A stretch of 64,000 bases of DNA, taken from Xylaria sp. FL1777 (lineage: Eukaryota; Ascomycota; Sordariomycetes; Xylariales; Xylariaceae). Location of the stretch: positions 124,001 through 188,000 of the forward strand of contig MU400582.1 of the NCBI GenBank assembly GCA_022578965.1, in the 5' to 3' direction. The position numbers were made by a program, and so were the translations under genes. The notes under the pieces were generated by a model. The model was not told where the DNA came from. It did no database searches and saw only the letters and a list, made by a program, of their open reading frames with translations. Positions 46,128-58,347 of this stretch are shown piece by piece (position 1 is the first letter of the stretch; every line of letters begins with the position of its first letter).

Positions 46128-48513
46128 ATGGTCTTAGGCGGGTCGCAGTCGTCGAGAGGTGTGTCTACCTAAAAATTCATAAATGTGAGCCCGTCGCTAA
46201 TAAACCCATGTAGACCTCCTTGAGTTTTGGCATATTCACAGGGAGGTTATATTGGTGGTGGTGATATGTTTTTGTTCCACGATATGGATGTTATATTCTT
46301 CTCTTCCCACGCGAAGAGTCATCAAGGCACCACCGAAACTCCCTGTTGATGCAGTGAAGTTGGCACCCGCTAAGCCTGTCACTCCTGCCATTGAGAAATC
46401 AGAAGCACTGCTCGCAGCGTTGCCCCAAAATGCATCGGCGCTTGGGCCGCGACGCATCAAAGGCGAATTGCGGAAACCTGAAAGTACGCGAAACGTATCG
46501 GGCACTGACAGTAGTCGTCGTACTCAGGTCCTTGTATTCTACTCATCATTGACAACCACGACCGAAAAGATCGCCAATGATCTCGCTCAGAGTCTAAGTG
46601 CTTCCCTGCAAGGGGATGCTGCCGAGCACCAAGACCTTTTCTTTGCGCCTCGTGTCCTAGATCTTGCACAGATAGATTACGATGAATACTTTATCAGCTC
46701 CCCGAAGCCAACAGATTCAACCAACGCTGTTGATTACTTCTATCTATTCTTAATACCAAGCTACAACATCGACACCATCAATGACAACCTATTAGAGCAC
46801 CTCCAGGAAACCCATCATGACTTCAGGATAGACACAGCTCCATTGTCCGGGCTATTGGGCTATTCGGTTTTCGGGCTGGGTGATCGAGAAGGATGGCCGA
46901 CCGAAGAAGAAGGGTTCTGCTTCCAAGCTAAGGAGCTTGATAGATGGATGGCCAAGCTCACCGGCAGAAAGAGGGCCTATCCACTAGGCATGGGGGACAA
47001 AAAACAAGATCTTACTAAGCTTCTAGGAGAATGGACAGAGGGTGTAACAGAGGTGCTCAACCTTGCTACGATTACGGGAAGCTTAGGGGAAGGAGTACCA
47101 GGGAGCGGAGATGCCGATGAGAGCGACTTCGAATATGCCTCTGGCGATGAAGACGAAGTAATGGTCGAGAAATCAACTGCACCACCTAAGAAGAAGGGCA
47201 AGAAGGAGAGGACAGACATCGATGACGTCGAAGACCTAGGGCGAATTATGAAGCTAAACCAGAGTAACTCTAGCGACTCGACGGGGCCTGCTCCTATCGC
47301 CGTTGATTTTACCACATACAGCAAACCAAATGCGAAGAAAGTGCGGCACGCTGTCAAAGAGATGGTGCCTAAGAGCTCGCCTACACACGCCGCCTTGACA
47401 AAGCAGGGCTACACTATCGTGGGCTCGCACTCTGGCGTCAAGATCTGCCGGTGGACGAAATCAGCTCTGCGCGGGCGGGGCTCCTGCTACAAATACTCGT
47501 TCTACGGAATCGCATCACATCAGTGTATGGAGACGACGCCGTCACTCTCGTGCTCGAACAAGTGTGTGTTTTGCTGGCGCCATGGAACGAACCCGGTCGG
47601 CACGACGTGGCGCTGGGTCATTGACCCCCCCGAAGTGATCTTCGACGGCGTGAAAGCGGGCCACTACCAGAAAATCAAAACTATGCGCGGCGTGCCCGGG
47701 GTACGTGCGGAGCGGTTTGCCGAGGCGATGCGCATCCGCCACTGCGCCCTGAGTCTCGTCGGCGAGCCTATCTTCTACCCGCACATCAACGAGTTCCTGG
47801 GGATGTTGCACACGGAGCGAATCTCCAGCTTTCTCGTCTGTAACGCACAGCACCCGGACCAACTGGCCGCGCTGAAGGCCGTGACGCAGCTCTACGTCTC
47901 CATCGACGCGAGCAACAAGGAGTCCCTGCGCAAGATCGACAGACCCCTACACCGCGACTTCTGGGAGCGGTTCCAGAGGTGTCTCGACATCCTCCGCGAG
48001 AAACGCTTTAAGCACCGCACCGTCTTCCGCCTCACTCTCGTCAAGGGCTTCAACGTCGACGACGAGGTCGAGGGGTACGCGGACCTCGTCCAGCGCGGCC
48101 TCCCCTGCTTCGTCGAGATCAAGGGCGTCACGTACTGTGGGACGTCGACGAGCGCCGGCGCCGGCCTCACCATGGCAAACGTCCCATTCTACGCCGAGGT
48201 CACCGAGTTCGTGACTGCGCTCGACGCTAAGCTGAGAGAACGGGGGCTGGATTACGGCATCGCGGCGGAGCATGCGCACAGCTGCTGTGTGCTCATCGCT
48301 AGCGGGAGATTCCGTGTCGGTGGGAAGTGGCACACGCGGATTGATTACCAGCGCTTCTTTGAGCTCCTCGAGGAGCGCGGCGCCGATGGAGACTGGAAGC
48401 CGGAGGATTACATGGGTCCCGAGACGCCGGAGTGGGCGACTTGGGGTAATGGTGGGTTTGATCCCCGGGATGAGCGGGTTGATCGTAAAGGGAGGAAAAT
48501 CGCGGTTTCGTAA
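46128..48513 (+). CDS. TYW1: tRNA 4-demethylwyosine synthase (Tyw1)
   Basis: The main frame encodes the whole enzyme. No ATG exists at its 5' limit until 46288, so I propose a short first exon (46128-46158, MVLGGSQSSR) joined to 46214-48513, giving 776 aa. The intron has donor GTGTGT, a GCTAAT branch site and acceptor TAG. This adds a hydrophobic N-terminal anchor (EVILVVVICFCSTIWMLY), as expected for fungal Tyw1, which sits on the ER. A flavodoxin domain follows (VLVFYSSLTTTTEKIA at about 115-130). The radical-SAM domain has the cluster motif Cys457-x3-Cys461-x2-Cys464 (CSNKCVFCW). The enzyme condenses pyruvate carbons onto N1-methylguanosine-37 of tRNA-Phe in wybutosine synthesis. An acidic/basic linker separates the domains. 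The first exon is less certain than the rest. Confidence 0.92.
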
Positions 48514-49073
48514 AGAAAGAAGCAGCGCTAGTCCTTGTATTTTATGTTAATGTTTTGGGTGGGGCTTATTTCGTCTTGCCCACGCCTTCATTAGAAGTAC
48601 AGAATATCAACACAATGTACTATAGGGATAATAATAGTGTTCTTATTCTTTCATTCATCACGTGTCTATATGGCGCCCCCAAACTTCAACTCGCGAAGAG
48701 AAAAAGTGTACACAAGGATAAGCCGATCATCCAATCGTCATTCCCTTTTCCCTTTTCTACATCTCTTTCTCGCCCTTGGCCATGCAGAAGGAATGGCCCC
48801 ACGGGTGAATGAACGAGACTGGGTCTTGTGCCCATATTATATCTTACATAACACATACAGGCGAAAACAATACGAGAACTGAATGCTTCAGGTACATAGA
48901 TCCCCTATTATGGATCACGCGTTGAAGATGCAGTGGTTAGCAGAGCCTATTGCGGGGTGAGACGATCGGTCGAGATGTCTTCATGCCAGCCTGCTAGTTG
49001 AGTGGAGGTTTAAGAAGTTCGTGATCAACACGGACATGGTGTTACATTCATTTCTCTCATTTCTCTCATCTCT
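48514..49073. other. Convergent spacer between TYW1 and TOM20
   Basis: No gene is visible; this is the shared 3' region of two converging genes. Confidence 0.6.
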
Positions 49074-49950
49074 CTAGTCCAGACCAACGCTGGGGATGTC
49101 CATAAGGTCGGCGAGGTTAACGCCTGTAGGTAGCTGACTGTTCAAGTCTAGGGACTTATCGTATGCTATCATCTCAGCAAGGACATCAAGCACACGCTGA
49201 TTCAAGAAAGTTTCCAGTCAGTATTGGACAAAATCTGCCGGTATCAATTCGGAGAAGGGTTCAGTCCGTACCTTATCTACCGTCTTGTCATAAATGGAAA
49301 TGAGGTCCCGGGGTGACGGGTACACCTTAAGGGCCTTGTAGAAAGCTAGAGCAGCCTCGACAGTGCGTGATGCTAAAGGGCCCCTATGTCAGCCACGCCC
49401 ATTCATCTTCAATCGTCTTGTTCGGGACAATGGACTATCCCTTTGTTCGGTGTTGGGCACTAGGAGAAAGGAGGTAGATGAGGCTCAGCTTACGATCGGA
49501 AGACAGAACCTCGCCCTGCTGCACATATTCCATAAAGTATTGCTCCTTCTCGTTGACACCAGTGGGGAAGCCCTCCTCGATGGCGGCATCGACAGAGGCC
49601 TGAATGCCGCGGCGCTTCTGCTTGGTCTGCGCAACGGCCTCTTCTTTCTCGGCGCGCGCTTGTCGGCGTTCTTCTCGTCGCAGGTTCTTACGGAAATCGG
49701 GATTTGCGCGGCGTTGATAGTCGAAATATAAAGCATAGGCTATTATAGACGCAGGGTAAGTGATGACTTCTCAAGACCAAGGCAACATGCAAGCCCAATT
49801 CCAGCTATGCTACGCTTAACCAAAGACCACTGGCTGCGGCTTAGGGTAATTCCATGGCGACGACGAGAAAGCAAGAAGGTTGGACGGACCTAATAAGCCT
49901 GTTGCTGCCGTGGCGACGGATATTGTTGCGATGGTGCTGGATTGAACCAT
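49074..49950 (-). CDS. TOM20: Mitochondrial import receptor subunit Tom20
   Basis: Four exons (49950-49890, 49739-49494, 49372-49272, 49196-49074) join to 176 aa. No single frame shows the gene, because every exon is short. The N-terminus [20 protein letters not shown] runs into [20 protein letters not shown]: one transmembrane helix followed by the basic, conserved Tom20 stalk. A charged helix ([18 protein letters not shown]) follows. The receptor domain has [20 protein letters not shown] and the TPR-like [20 protein letters not shown], which binds presequences at the outer membrane. The C-terminus ends in [13 protein letters not shown]. Length matches fungal Tom20 (about 170-185 aa). The first donor (GTCCGT) is unusual but the phase is right. 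Confidence 0.94.
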
Positions 49951-50844
49951 CTTGGCGATGAGGAGGCGGGATGGGAGAACGTATGGAAGTTAGTTAGTTA
50001 TATTTCGGAATTAACAGGCGAACCAGCTTAGGTTCTAGGGACAGGGCGAAGGTGTTCTACGATAGATGGCAGAAAGGGAGGTATCAATAAAGACGGCTGG
50101 AGGTGGTTGGTTCCGCCGTGTTGATGTGCAGCAGATGCAATATTCTAGAATAGGATGGTAGCTTGTTGCTGCTGGGGATGGTCGCTGTCATAATTTTTTG
50201 CAGAGCTGCAAAAGCTTGATAGTGTAGGTACCCAAAGCGGCGATAAGCTGGGCAGTACCTGGGCAAAGCTAGGCCAGGACAGGGTCGGGAGCCGGGTCTC
50301 CCTGGAAATACCTAATGATAGTGCTTGATCCGGGTTCTGTCCCGTACATTTATTCCATGATGGATTTTGTAGTTGTGGGGTCTATATACCAGGTGGGTAC
50401 TCTACTATCAGACCTAGGTATGTACCTAGGTACCTAGGTAGGTACTTAGGTAGAGGGGTTCCAGTTAAGAGCATACGTATCCAGGTACCTTAGGTAGTAT
50501 AGGTACATACACTAAACTCTACCTGCACATGTGCCCAGCTTCGGCTTTAGACAAGCACAGCTCCCGTGTTTCGAGTGTATTATAGGTACCGACTGCCTAT
50601 CCTTATAATAGCCGTAGGTTCAATTTACTCCTCGACAAATTAGACTCATATCGACTTGTCTATCCTCGAGACTCATCCGAGGCGTCCTCATTTCTTGCGC
50701 ATTGTCTATTGCTGTGTACCATAATTGCGACACGTCGCGCCAATTGAGTGCCGTGTCGGACGTTGTTTACTACCTGATCTCGTCTATCTTCGTCGCATCA
50801 TCGCATCACCGCACCGCACCGTCGCATCGTCGCACCGTCGCATC
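49951..50844. other. Divergent promoter region of TOM20 and EXO84
   Basis: No gene is visible. A dense palindrome cluster of CCTAGGTA words lies at 50412-50453. The last 50 bases before the EXO84 ATG (about 50796-50844) are a run of imperfect CGCATC/CGCACC hexamers in the presumed 5' leader. Confidence 0.65.
50412..50453. repeat. Palindromic CCTAGGTA cluster
   Basis: Overlapping copies of ACCTAGGTA/TACCTAGGT in the TOM20-EXO84 divergent promoter, able to fold on themselves. Same motif family as at 18914-18973. Confidence 0.9.
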
Positions 50845-52935
50845 ATGTCCGAAGAGCGAAGCAAGATCTCACTTCGGAAGGGTCCTAAGAGGAAGAATCG
50901 CCCGACAATCAGTGCGCCTAGGCAGATCTCAGCTCCGATCCCCAACAACGATGGCCCGGCCGTCCCCAGGAGTACCGGGGGCAGACCAGCCGCCATCACC
51001 GACAATGGACCACCACCCCGCCCCCGGCCGCCTCCCTCGACGGGTGGAAAGACCGGGGATCTTGTCAAGCGGCGCTACTCTACGCGGTTCAACAATCTAC
51101 CCGCAGACTTCGATGCCGAGAAACCCCCAGTCCCCTCCATGCCCAACCTTGACCTGTCCAAATATGACCAGTCCGTAAACTCGCGGCCGCCTCCCACACG
51201 CGGCCCCGGTGGTGCGCCACCAGCCGTCGATCCGAAAGCACTACGGGATCCCAGGCTAATCCCTGACCAGTATGTCGCGGCTATCCTTAGCGAGGCTACC
51301 GAGGACGAAATCAGGGATTACGAAGATGCCTTGCGGAAGTTGAAAGCCAGGGCATCGAGCGACCTGCAACAAAATGTCTACCAGAACCGGACACAGTTTA
51401 TCAAGATTAGCAAGGAGGCCGAGAAGTTGAAAAGTGAGATGCGCTCGCTTCGCAATCTATTCAAAGAGCTCGAGACCAATACGAATGCTCTCCGAGCCGC
51501 ATCCAACAAAGATACTTCTGCCGGAGAGTTCTCCACAGGCCTGAGTAAAAGAGACAAGAGAAGTTCGGTGGCCGACAGGACCGCCCTCTGGAACTCTCAG
51601 ATGCAAGCATTATACAAGAATGTCGAGGGTTCCCAGAAGTTTCTTCCCAATTCCATGGGCAGACATGTGGTTCAGAACGCCGGGCCTTGGATCGAGTTGG
51701 ACAACGCAACCTATAAATCCAGACGGTCTATGCAGATATTCTTATTGAATGACCATCTCCTAGTCGCCTCACGCAAGAAACGAAAGGTAGAAAACCCGAA
51801 CGACGTGCGTGGGCCGGCCACGAAATTGGTCGCGGACCGTTGTTGGCCCTTGTTGGATATCGAGGTCGTGGATATGGCTGCAACTAGCGAGGCCTATAGT
51901 GGTAGGAACAAGCTGGCGGACGCGATCATGGTTCGAGGGGTCGGGCAGGAATCTTTCATCTATCGGACGGAGAAGCCCGAAGACGCCGAGAAGTCGACAC
52001 TGCTGCTCAATATACGAAAGGCTGTTGAAGAGTTGCGTAAAGGGCTACAGTCAGAGATGGAAGCGAATAATAAAGCCAAGGAAACTATAAATTACTTTGC
52101 CTCTCGAGATCCCGGGTTACTACAGAAAACAGAATTACTCGAGACTCTGTCTGATATCAAGGATATGCTGATCGAAGTGGACGGTAAGCAGCAGAATTTG
52201 CGCTGGGTCGAAGGTCAGATGGATGAACTCGACATTGACATTGCCTTACAACGCTTTGATATGGCCGTTGATCGTGTGGAGAAGCTGAAGAATCTGGCGC
52301 GAGGGCTCAAGAGCAACGCGATTGCTCAGGATTTCATCAATTTCAAGGTTGAAGAAAGGAGCTCCAAGCTTGCCGGATTTATAGTCAGGGAATTGGTGGA
52401 AACACACGACAAGCCACAAAAGACGAAGCGCAATGTGAGCTGGTTGAACAGACTCGAGTTTGAAGACCGAGCAAGAGAAGCATATCTTGAAGCTCGGAGT
52501 GACTTGATTCAGAAGCGATGCAGGTGCGTTACTTGACGGCAGCAAGCTTGTGTTGGATGCATAGGTATTAACTTGTTACGCAGACAATGTATCTTCCAGG
52601 GAGACCTGCACCTTTACATATGGCAGTTGTCATTTGTTTATTTCCGCATCATCAGAAACACAGTTAGCTGCTTCCAGAGCTGCTTTCCCCAGGCGATGAT
52701 GAGCGCGTGTGTCAAGTGGGCCAAGGAAGAGGTGGATGCGTTCAATACAATCCTCGGCAGGCAACTGAGCAGTACGGACCAAGGTGGCGAAGTGTGGAAT
52801 CAGTGCATGGAGCGGGCTAAGACCCATGCTCAGATGCTAGAGGCGGTACAGCTCGACTTTAAGGATCTCGTAGGGAATGATTTGCCACGGAACGACACAG
52901 ATGCTGCTGGCCCTGTTGGCCTTGGTCTGTCATAA
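50845..52935 (+). CDS. EXO84: Exocyst complex component Exo84
   Basis: Two exons (50845-52523, 52584-52935; 60-nt intron) join to 676 aa. The start is the ATG of MSEERSKISLRKGPKRKNR; the open frame continues upstream only through leader sequence. The N-terminal 130 residues are proline-rich and disordered. A Vps51-type helical segment follows at about 139-220 (PDQYVAAILSEATEDEIRD). Then comes a PH domain at about 275-395, including GPWIELDNATYKSRRSMQIF and LLNDHLLVASRKKRK. The helical Exo84 C-terminal domain runs from about 405 to 640. Exo84 is one of eight exocyst subunits that tether secretory vesicles at growth sites. In filamentous fungi it supports hyphal tip growth. Confidence 0.93.
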
Positions 52936-54250
52936 GAGAATCTGAGACATAACGTACAATCTAAGGTAGGTAGCAGCTTTGCTAGTTTATATATACCCAA
53001 AGTGAGAGCTTCGAAATGTAGGGAAATATGAACCTCGTGTGATCGATACTGGCTCTAGGAGACACGAGCATCAGCATCTACATCGTCTGAAGCATTGGTT
53101 TGAGGAGTGCCAACTTCAACTCCATCTTCTAGTGCTTTAGTGGCCTTATATCACAACGTTTTGACATTGATCTGATCATCCAATATGCCAGATGAAGATA
53201 ACCTTCCGAGCATATCTCCGTGACACAGATGTCAGACAGTTCGTTCCCATGCTTGCAATTCGGCTGCTATGGTACGAGGGTTGTAATTTGAATATCCCGT
53301 TGACAAAGCGGATACCGGTAACCATACTTCTCTGCCTATACGCATAGACAAGCAACCAAAGCTGCCTACTATTACGCAACATCATATAATATGAAGTTAT
53401 TTATGAGTTAATACGAGTAAATTTCCCATTTTTGAAAGACGCAGGGAATTTTGATGAGACGTAGAGTCAAGTATGCGTAGAGGCAAGTCTAGCGATATAC
53501 TTAGCTGAGAACTGGGTACTACGTGGGTCTCGAGGATAACTCCACTCGCCCCAGTAATGTGTAGATACTTCGGTACCAGTCTTACATGTACACTACCTAG
53601 GTAGATAGTACTAGATATACCTAGGTACAGTAGAGGTAGGCAAGTCAGCCCACCAGCCGAATCTCCTACGCCGCCTCGCAAAAACAACATAACAATCTCC
53701 CCCTCCTATCTCCCAACAAGGCGAACAGTTCATAAATTGATTGACGACGACAACGACGGCCCAGACTAGAACGTGCTGCATCCTATATTTATTTTCCCGC
53801 CCGATGCCTTGGCTGTCAGATACGAACCTTTCGCTATTGTAATACCGTTCCGTGACAACGATACCCGACCCTCCCTCCCACCCACCCATCCAAACCGCCC
53901 ATCAAACCGCCCATCCAATCGCCCATCCAATCGCCCATCCAATCGCCCATCCAATCCAACCAACAGTTTCAACCCCACCCTGTCTGTCTGTCTATCTGTC
54001 TGTACTAAACTTGCATTCTACTATCGCGCGTGCCCGAGAGCGACATCATCCAGGCCGCCCACCGCAACAGCCGAGCCGGAGCAGCGCAATCGACTCGCGA
54101 CCCTTTGTTGTCTTCGAGAAGACACACGATAACCTCATATTCTCCTGCGCCGTTCCCGACACCGTCAACATCCCCTGGGCCACCACTACCGCCATCACTA
54201 CCGCCACCATCTGTCCATCTATCGTCGTCTCCAAACCCCCACCAGCCAAC
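52936..54250. other. Intergenic region upstream of the PP2A catalytic subunit
   Basis: No gene is visible. AGGTA palindromes lie at 53590-53640. The leader of the phosphatase gene holds a 12-bp tandem repeat (listed separately) and a TGTC tetranucleotide run at 53981-54003. Confidence 0.6.
53909..53956 (+). repeat. 12-bp tandem repeat in the PP2A leader
   Basis: Four exact head-to-tail copies of GCCCATCCAATC are preceded by degenerate copies from about 53890. The array sits about 300 bases before the PP2A start codon. Confidence 0.95.
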
Positions 54251-55752
<1,502 letters not shown>

Positions 55753-56598
55753 GTTTCGGCGCAATTTGCTGCTCATCCCAAAGACGCGTGGCCCAAAGCT
55801 TCAACGGACATCTCCGAGGCCGAAAGTCTGAACTAGTTGCGTAGCTACCCGACACCCAAATTCATGTACGATTACTCAAGCCATAGGATGACGCCTTTTA
55901 AAGGCAGCTCAGGCAGGATCTTGGGCCGCTCAGATACCCTGAACAATCGCGCCATCACGTGTTGGAGGCTCACGTTTCGCTCGAGCATAAGGAGAAAACA
56001 TGCTCAAAGAAATACAGGACGCCTAGATTTCCTCACCAATAGAGAGAAGTTTTGATGCTAGATGAAGCGGAAACCCCTTCGTGCCTGTCTGGTTGTGATA
56101 TCCGCCAGTCTATCTGTTCCTTGGGGTTGAACGTATCAGTAAGAAAAATACACTTAGTTTGCATGATAGAACAAACATATCGTTTCTACAGGTAATCGTG
56201 GTAATAGAAATTAAGTGATTTTTGACGTAACACATCGGGTAATCATTGAATCAACAAACGCCAATGGGATGAGAAAAGCTTTGACATCCTGCTTTGTCTA
56301 CAGAAAGTGATTACAATATCATTGTATGTACAACAAGTCTGATATCTGACCGCATATTCTTCGCCTCAGACTCCACTTGTATCCTGCAGCATCACCCTCA
56401 GGGCCTATGCAAATGGTAGGTGCCGAGGATGCCAAAGATGCCATAACAATCGTCCAAGAACACAAATTAAGACGTAGAACAGAGAAAGCTAAATCAGCAA
56501 ATCGCTAATAGGGAGCGCATCTCGTTTCAATGCAAAACAATAGACTCAAAAAGGACCAAAGAAAAGGGTAGCGCGCGAAGACGAGGAGGTTCTTCTCT
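55753..56598. other. Convergent spacer
   Basis: No gene is visible between the converging phosphatase and seven-TM genes. Confidence 0.6.
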
Positions 56599-58347
56599 CT
56601 ATATCCATCCCCCCTCGGCCTCGGCCTCGGCTCGCTTGTCCCCGGCTATATTACAACTCCGACTCCTGCTGATGATGCGACCGCGGCCGAACCCTCGACT
56701 ACTGCTGCTGGCATTGGTGTAGGCGGCGGCGCTGTTGCTGCGGCCGGGGCCCTGCGCGACGGGGTCGCGCTGCGTCTCGCTCGTGAACGGCCACACGGCG
56801 GCGTCCTCGGACAGGCCGCCGGCGCTCATGTGGATCTCCTCGTTGGAAGTCAGCGCCTGCCCGAACACGTACGACTGGCTGTGCTGCAGCTGGTGCGGCC
56901 GGAGATGGTGGTAATGAGCATGTCGCTGCTGCTGGGCGGCCCTGAAATGTACGGGCTCCGGCTCCTGGATGCACGTGCTGTTCGTCTCCGTCCCCCACTG
57001 GCTCGACGTCTCCTCGCTGCCGCCGGTGCTCCCGCCCATGGCGCTCCCGATGGCGCTACTTGTCGCCGTCGCGTGGACGGGCCCGTCGACAGGCGAGTAG
57101 CAGTTGGTCGGCGAGTCGATTTCCGTCATGTCACCCTCACAGGACTGGTTCGCCGACGACGACGACGCCGGCCCGAAGATCCGTGGCGTCGTCCACGATG
57201 CCCGGAACGGCCACGGCACGCCGTTCCATTGCCTGCCGGGCCCGTATGTCTGGGGCTCACCGTCAACCGCCTGAGCAGGGCTGCCGAAGGCATCCGCAGT
57301 GTGCTTTTCGTCTCCCCCTTCGGTGTCGATTTCTTTGCCCTTGCCCTTATCATTGGGCTTTTCATCGCCACACACGGGAAGGTGTGCCTTCTCGCTGCCG
57401 CCATCTTCGTTGCTATTACCCCTGAGATGGGCAAGTTTCTCGGGATCCGTCTCGTTGCCTTCTTCTTCGCCGCCCGAGGACGCGATGGAGCGCGGCCGGA
57501 TGCGCACGCCCTTGCCGTAGTCGCCGGGGCCCTTGGCGCCGTTCGGCACGATGAAGCGCCGGTCGAAGCGCGAGAAGAGATACGTCGCCGACACGATCAA
57601 GTCCGTGACGAAGTTGAAGCAGTAGTAGCACGCGCGGCTGTGGTACCAGGCGGGATCGGTCACCGGCCGCGTCGCGTAGCTCGTAAAGACTCTGAAGGCG
57701 GCGCCCAGCGTCGCCACGGCGGCGGTGAACAGGAGGATGCGCACCTTGGTGCGCCAGCGGCCGGCGCCGAACTTCTCGACGTGGGTCTTGCGCGGGAGCA
57801 GCGCGGCGAGCACGACGATGGGCAGCGGCAGGAAGGCCAGCACGGCCATGTAGGTGCCCGCGAAGAGCTGCACGATGCGGTCGGCCTCGCGGATCGCCGG
57901 GTCCAGCGTGAGCACAGTCTGCACGGTGACGGTGATGGCCATGACGAGCGACGCGACGACGCAGGCGATCAGGAAGCGGAAGAACAGCCTCGTGGCGGGA
58001 TGCCAGCCGACGTCGGGGTGGTAGCCGCGCACGAGGCGGTGCGCGAGGATCAGGTTGATGACGAAGACGAGCACGCTGCCCGTCTGCGTCAGGATGCCGG
58101 CGGCGATGGCGATGGCGGCCCCCTGCGGGTGCGTCGCCCACACGATGCGCATGCACAGCGCCACGCTGCGCAGCACGCTCAGCACGAACAGCATGCCCGA
58201 GAACAGGAACTTGAGCCCCGCGCGCTTGTTGAGCTGCAGGATCGTCATGTGTGCCACCGCCGACCCCACGAACAGCGTCAGCAGCACCGCCGCGATGGGG
58301 ATGTCGGTCCTCACCGTCGGCAGCCCGCCCACGACGGCCGTCGTCAT
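56599..58347 (-). CDS. Fungal seven-TM membrane protein (DUF3112-like)
   Basis: A single exon encodes 582 aa from an ATG (MTTAVVGGLPTVRTDIP). The first 300 residues hold about seven hydrophobic helices, for example IAAVLLTLFVGSAVAHMTIL, FLFSGMLFVLSVLRSVAL, GSVLVFVINLILAHRLV and MAVLAFLPLPIVVLAALL. Conserved-looking loops include HPATRLFFRF and AWYHSRACYYCFNFVTDLIV. The pattern fits the fungal DUF3112 family of unknown function. The C-terminal 280 residues are disordered: acidic, then Ser/Gly/Gln-rich, with an H-rich HAHYHHLRPHQLQHSQ. The gene is much more GC-rich than its neighbours, which creates long antisense open frames that are not genes. No ligand or role can be assigned. Confidence 0.8.
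   Translation of the reverse strand: MTTAVVGGLPTVRTDIPIAAVLLTLFVGSAVAHMTILQLNKRAGLKFLFSGMLFVLSVLRSVALCMRIVWATHPQGAAIAIAAGILTQTGSVLVFVINLILAHRLVRGYHPDVGWHPATRLFFRFLIACVVASLVMAITVTVQTVLTLDPAIREADRIVQLFAGTYMAVLAFLPLPIVVLAALLPRKTHVEKFGAGRWRTKVRILLFTAAVATLGAAFRVFTSYATRPVTDPAWYHSRACYYCFNFVTDLIVSATYLFSRFDRRFIVPNGAKGPGDYGKGVRIRPRSIASSGGEEEGNETDPEKLAHLRGNSNEDGGSEKAHLPVCGDEKPNDKGKGKEIDTEGGDEKHTADAFGSPAQAVDGEPQTYGPGRQWNGVPWPFRASWTTPRIFGPASSSSANQSCEGDMTEIDSPTNCYSPVDGPVHATATSSAIGSAMGGSTGGSEETSSQWGTETNSTCIQEPEPVHFRAAQQQRHAHYHHLRPHQLQHSQSYVFGQALTSNEEIHMSAGGLSEDAAVWPFTSETQRDPVAQGPGRSNSAAAYTNASSSSRGFGRGRIISRSRSCNIAGDKRAEAEAEGGWI

Noticed and set aside
24531..48513. Secondary-metabolite or other functional gene cluster
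   Set aside because: The genes belong to unrelated housekeeping pathways and carry no shared biosynthetic enzymes.
49485..49736. 83-codon minus frame, and 49363-49731 plus frame
   Set aside because: Both are out-of-frame readings across TOM20 exons 2 and 3.
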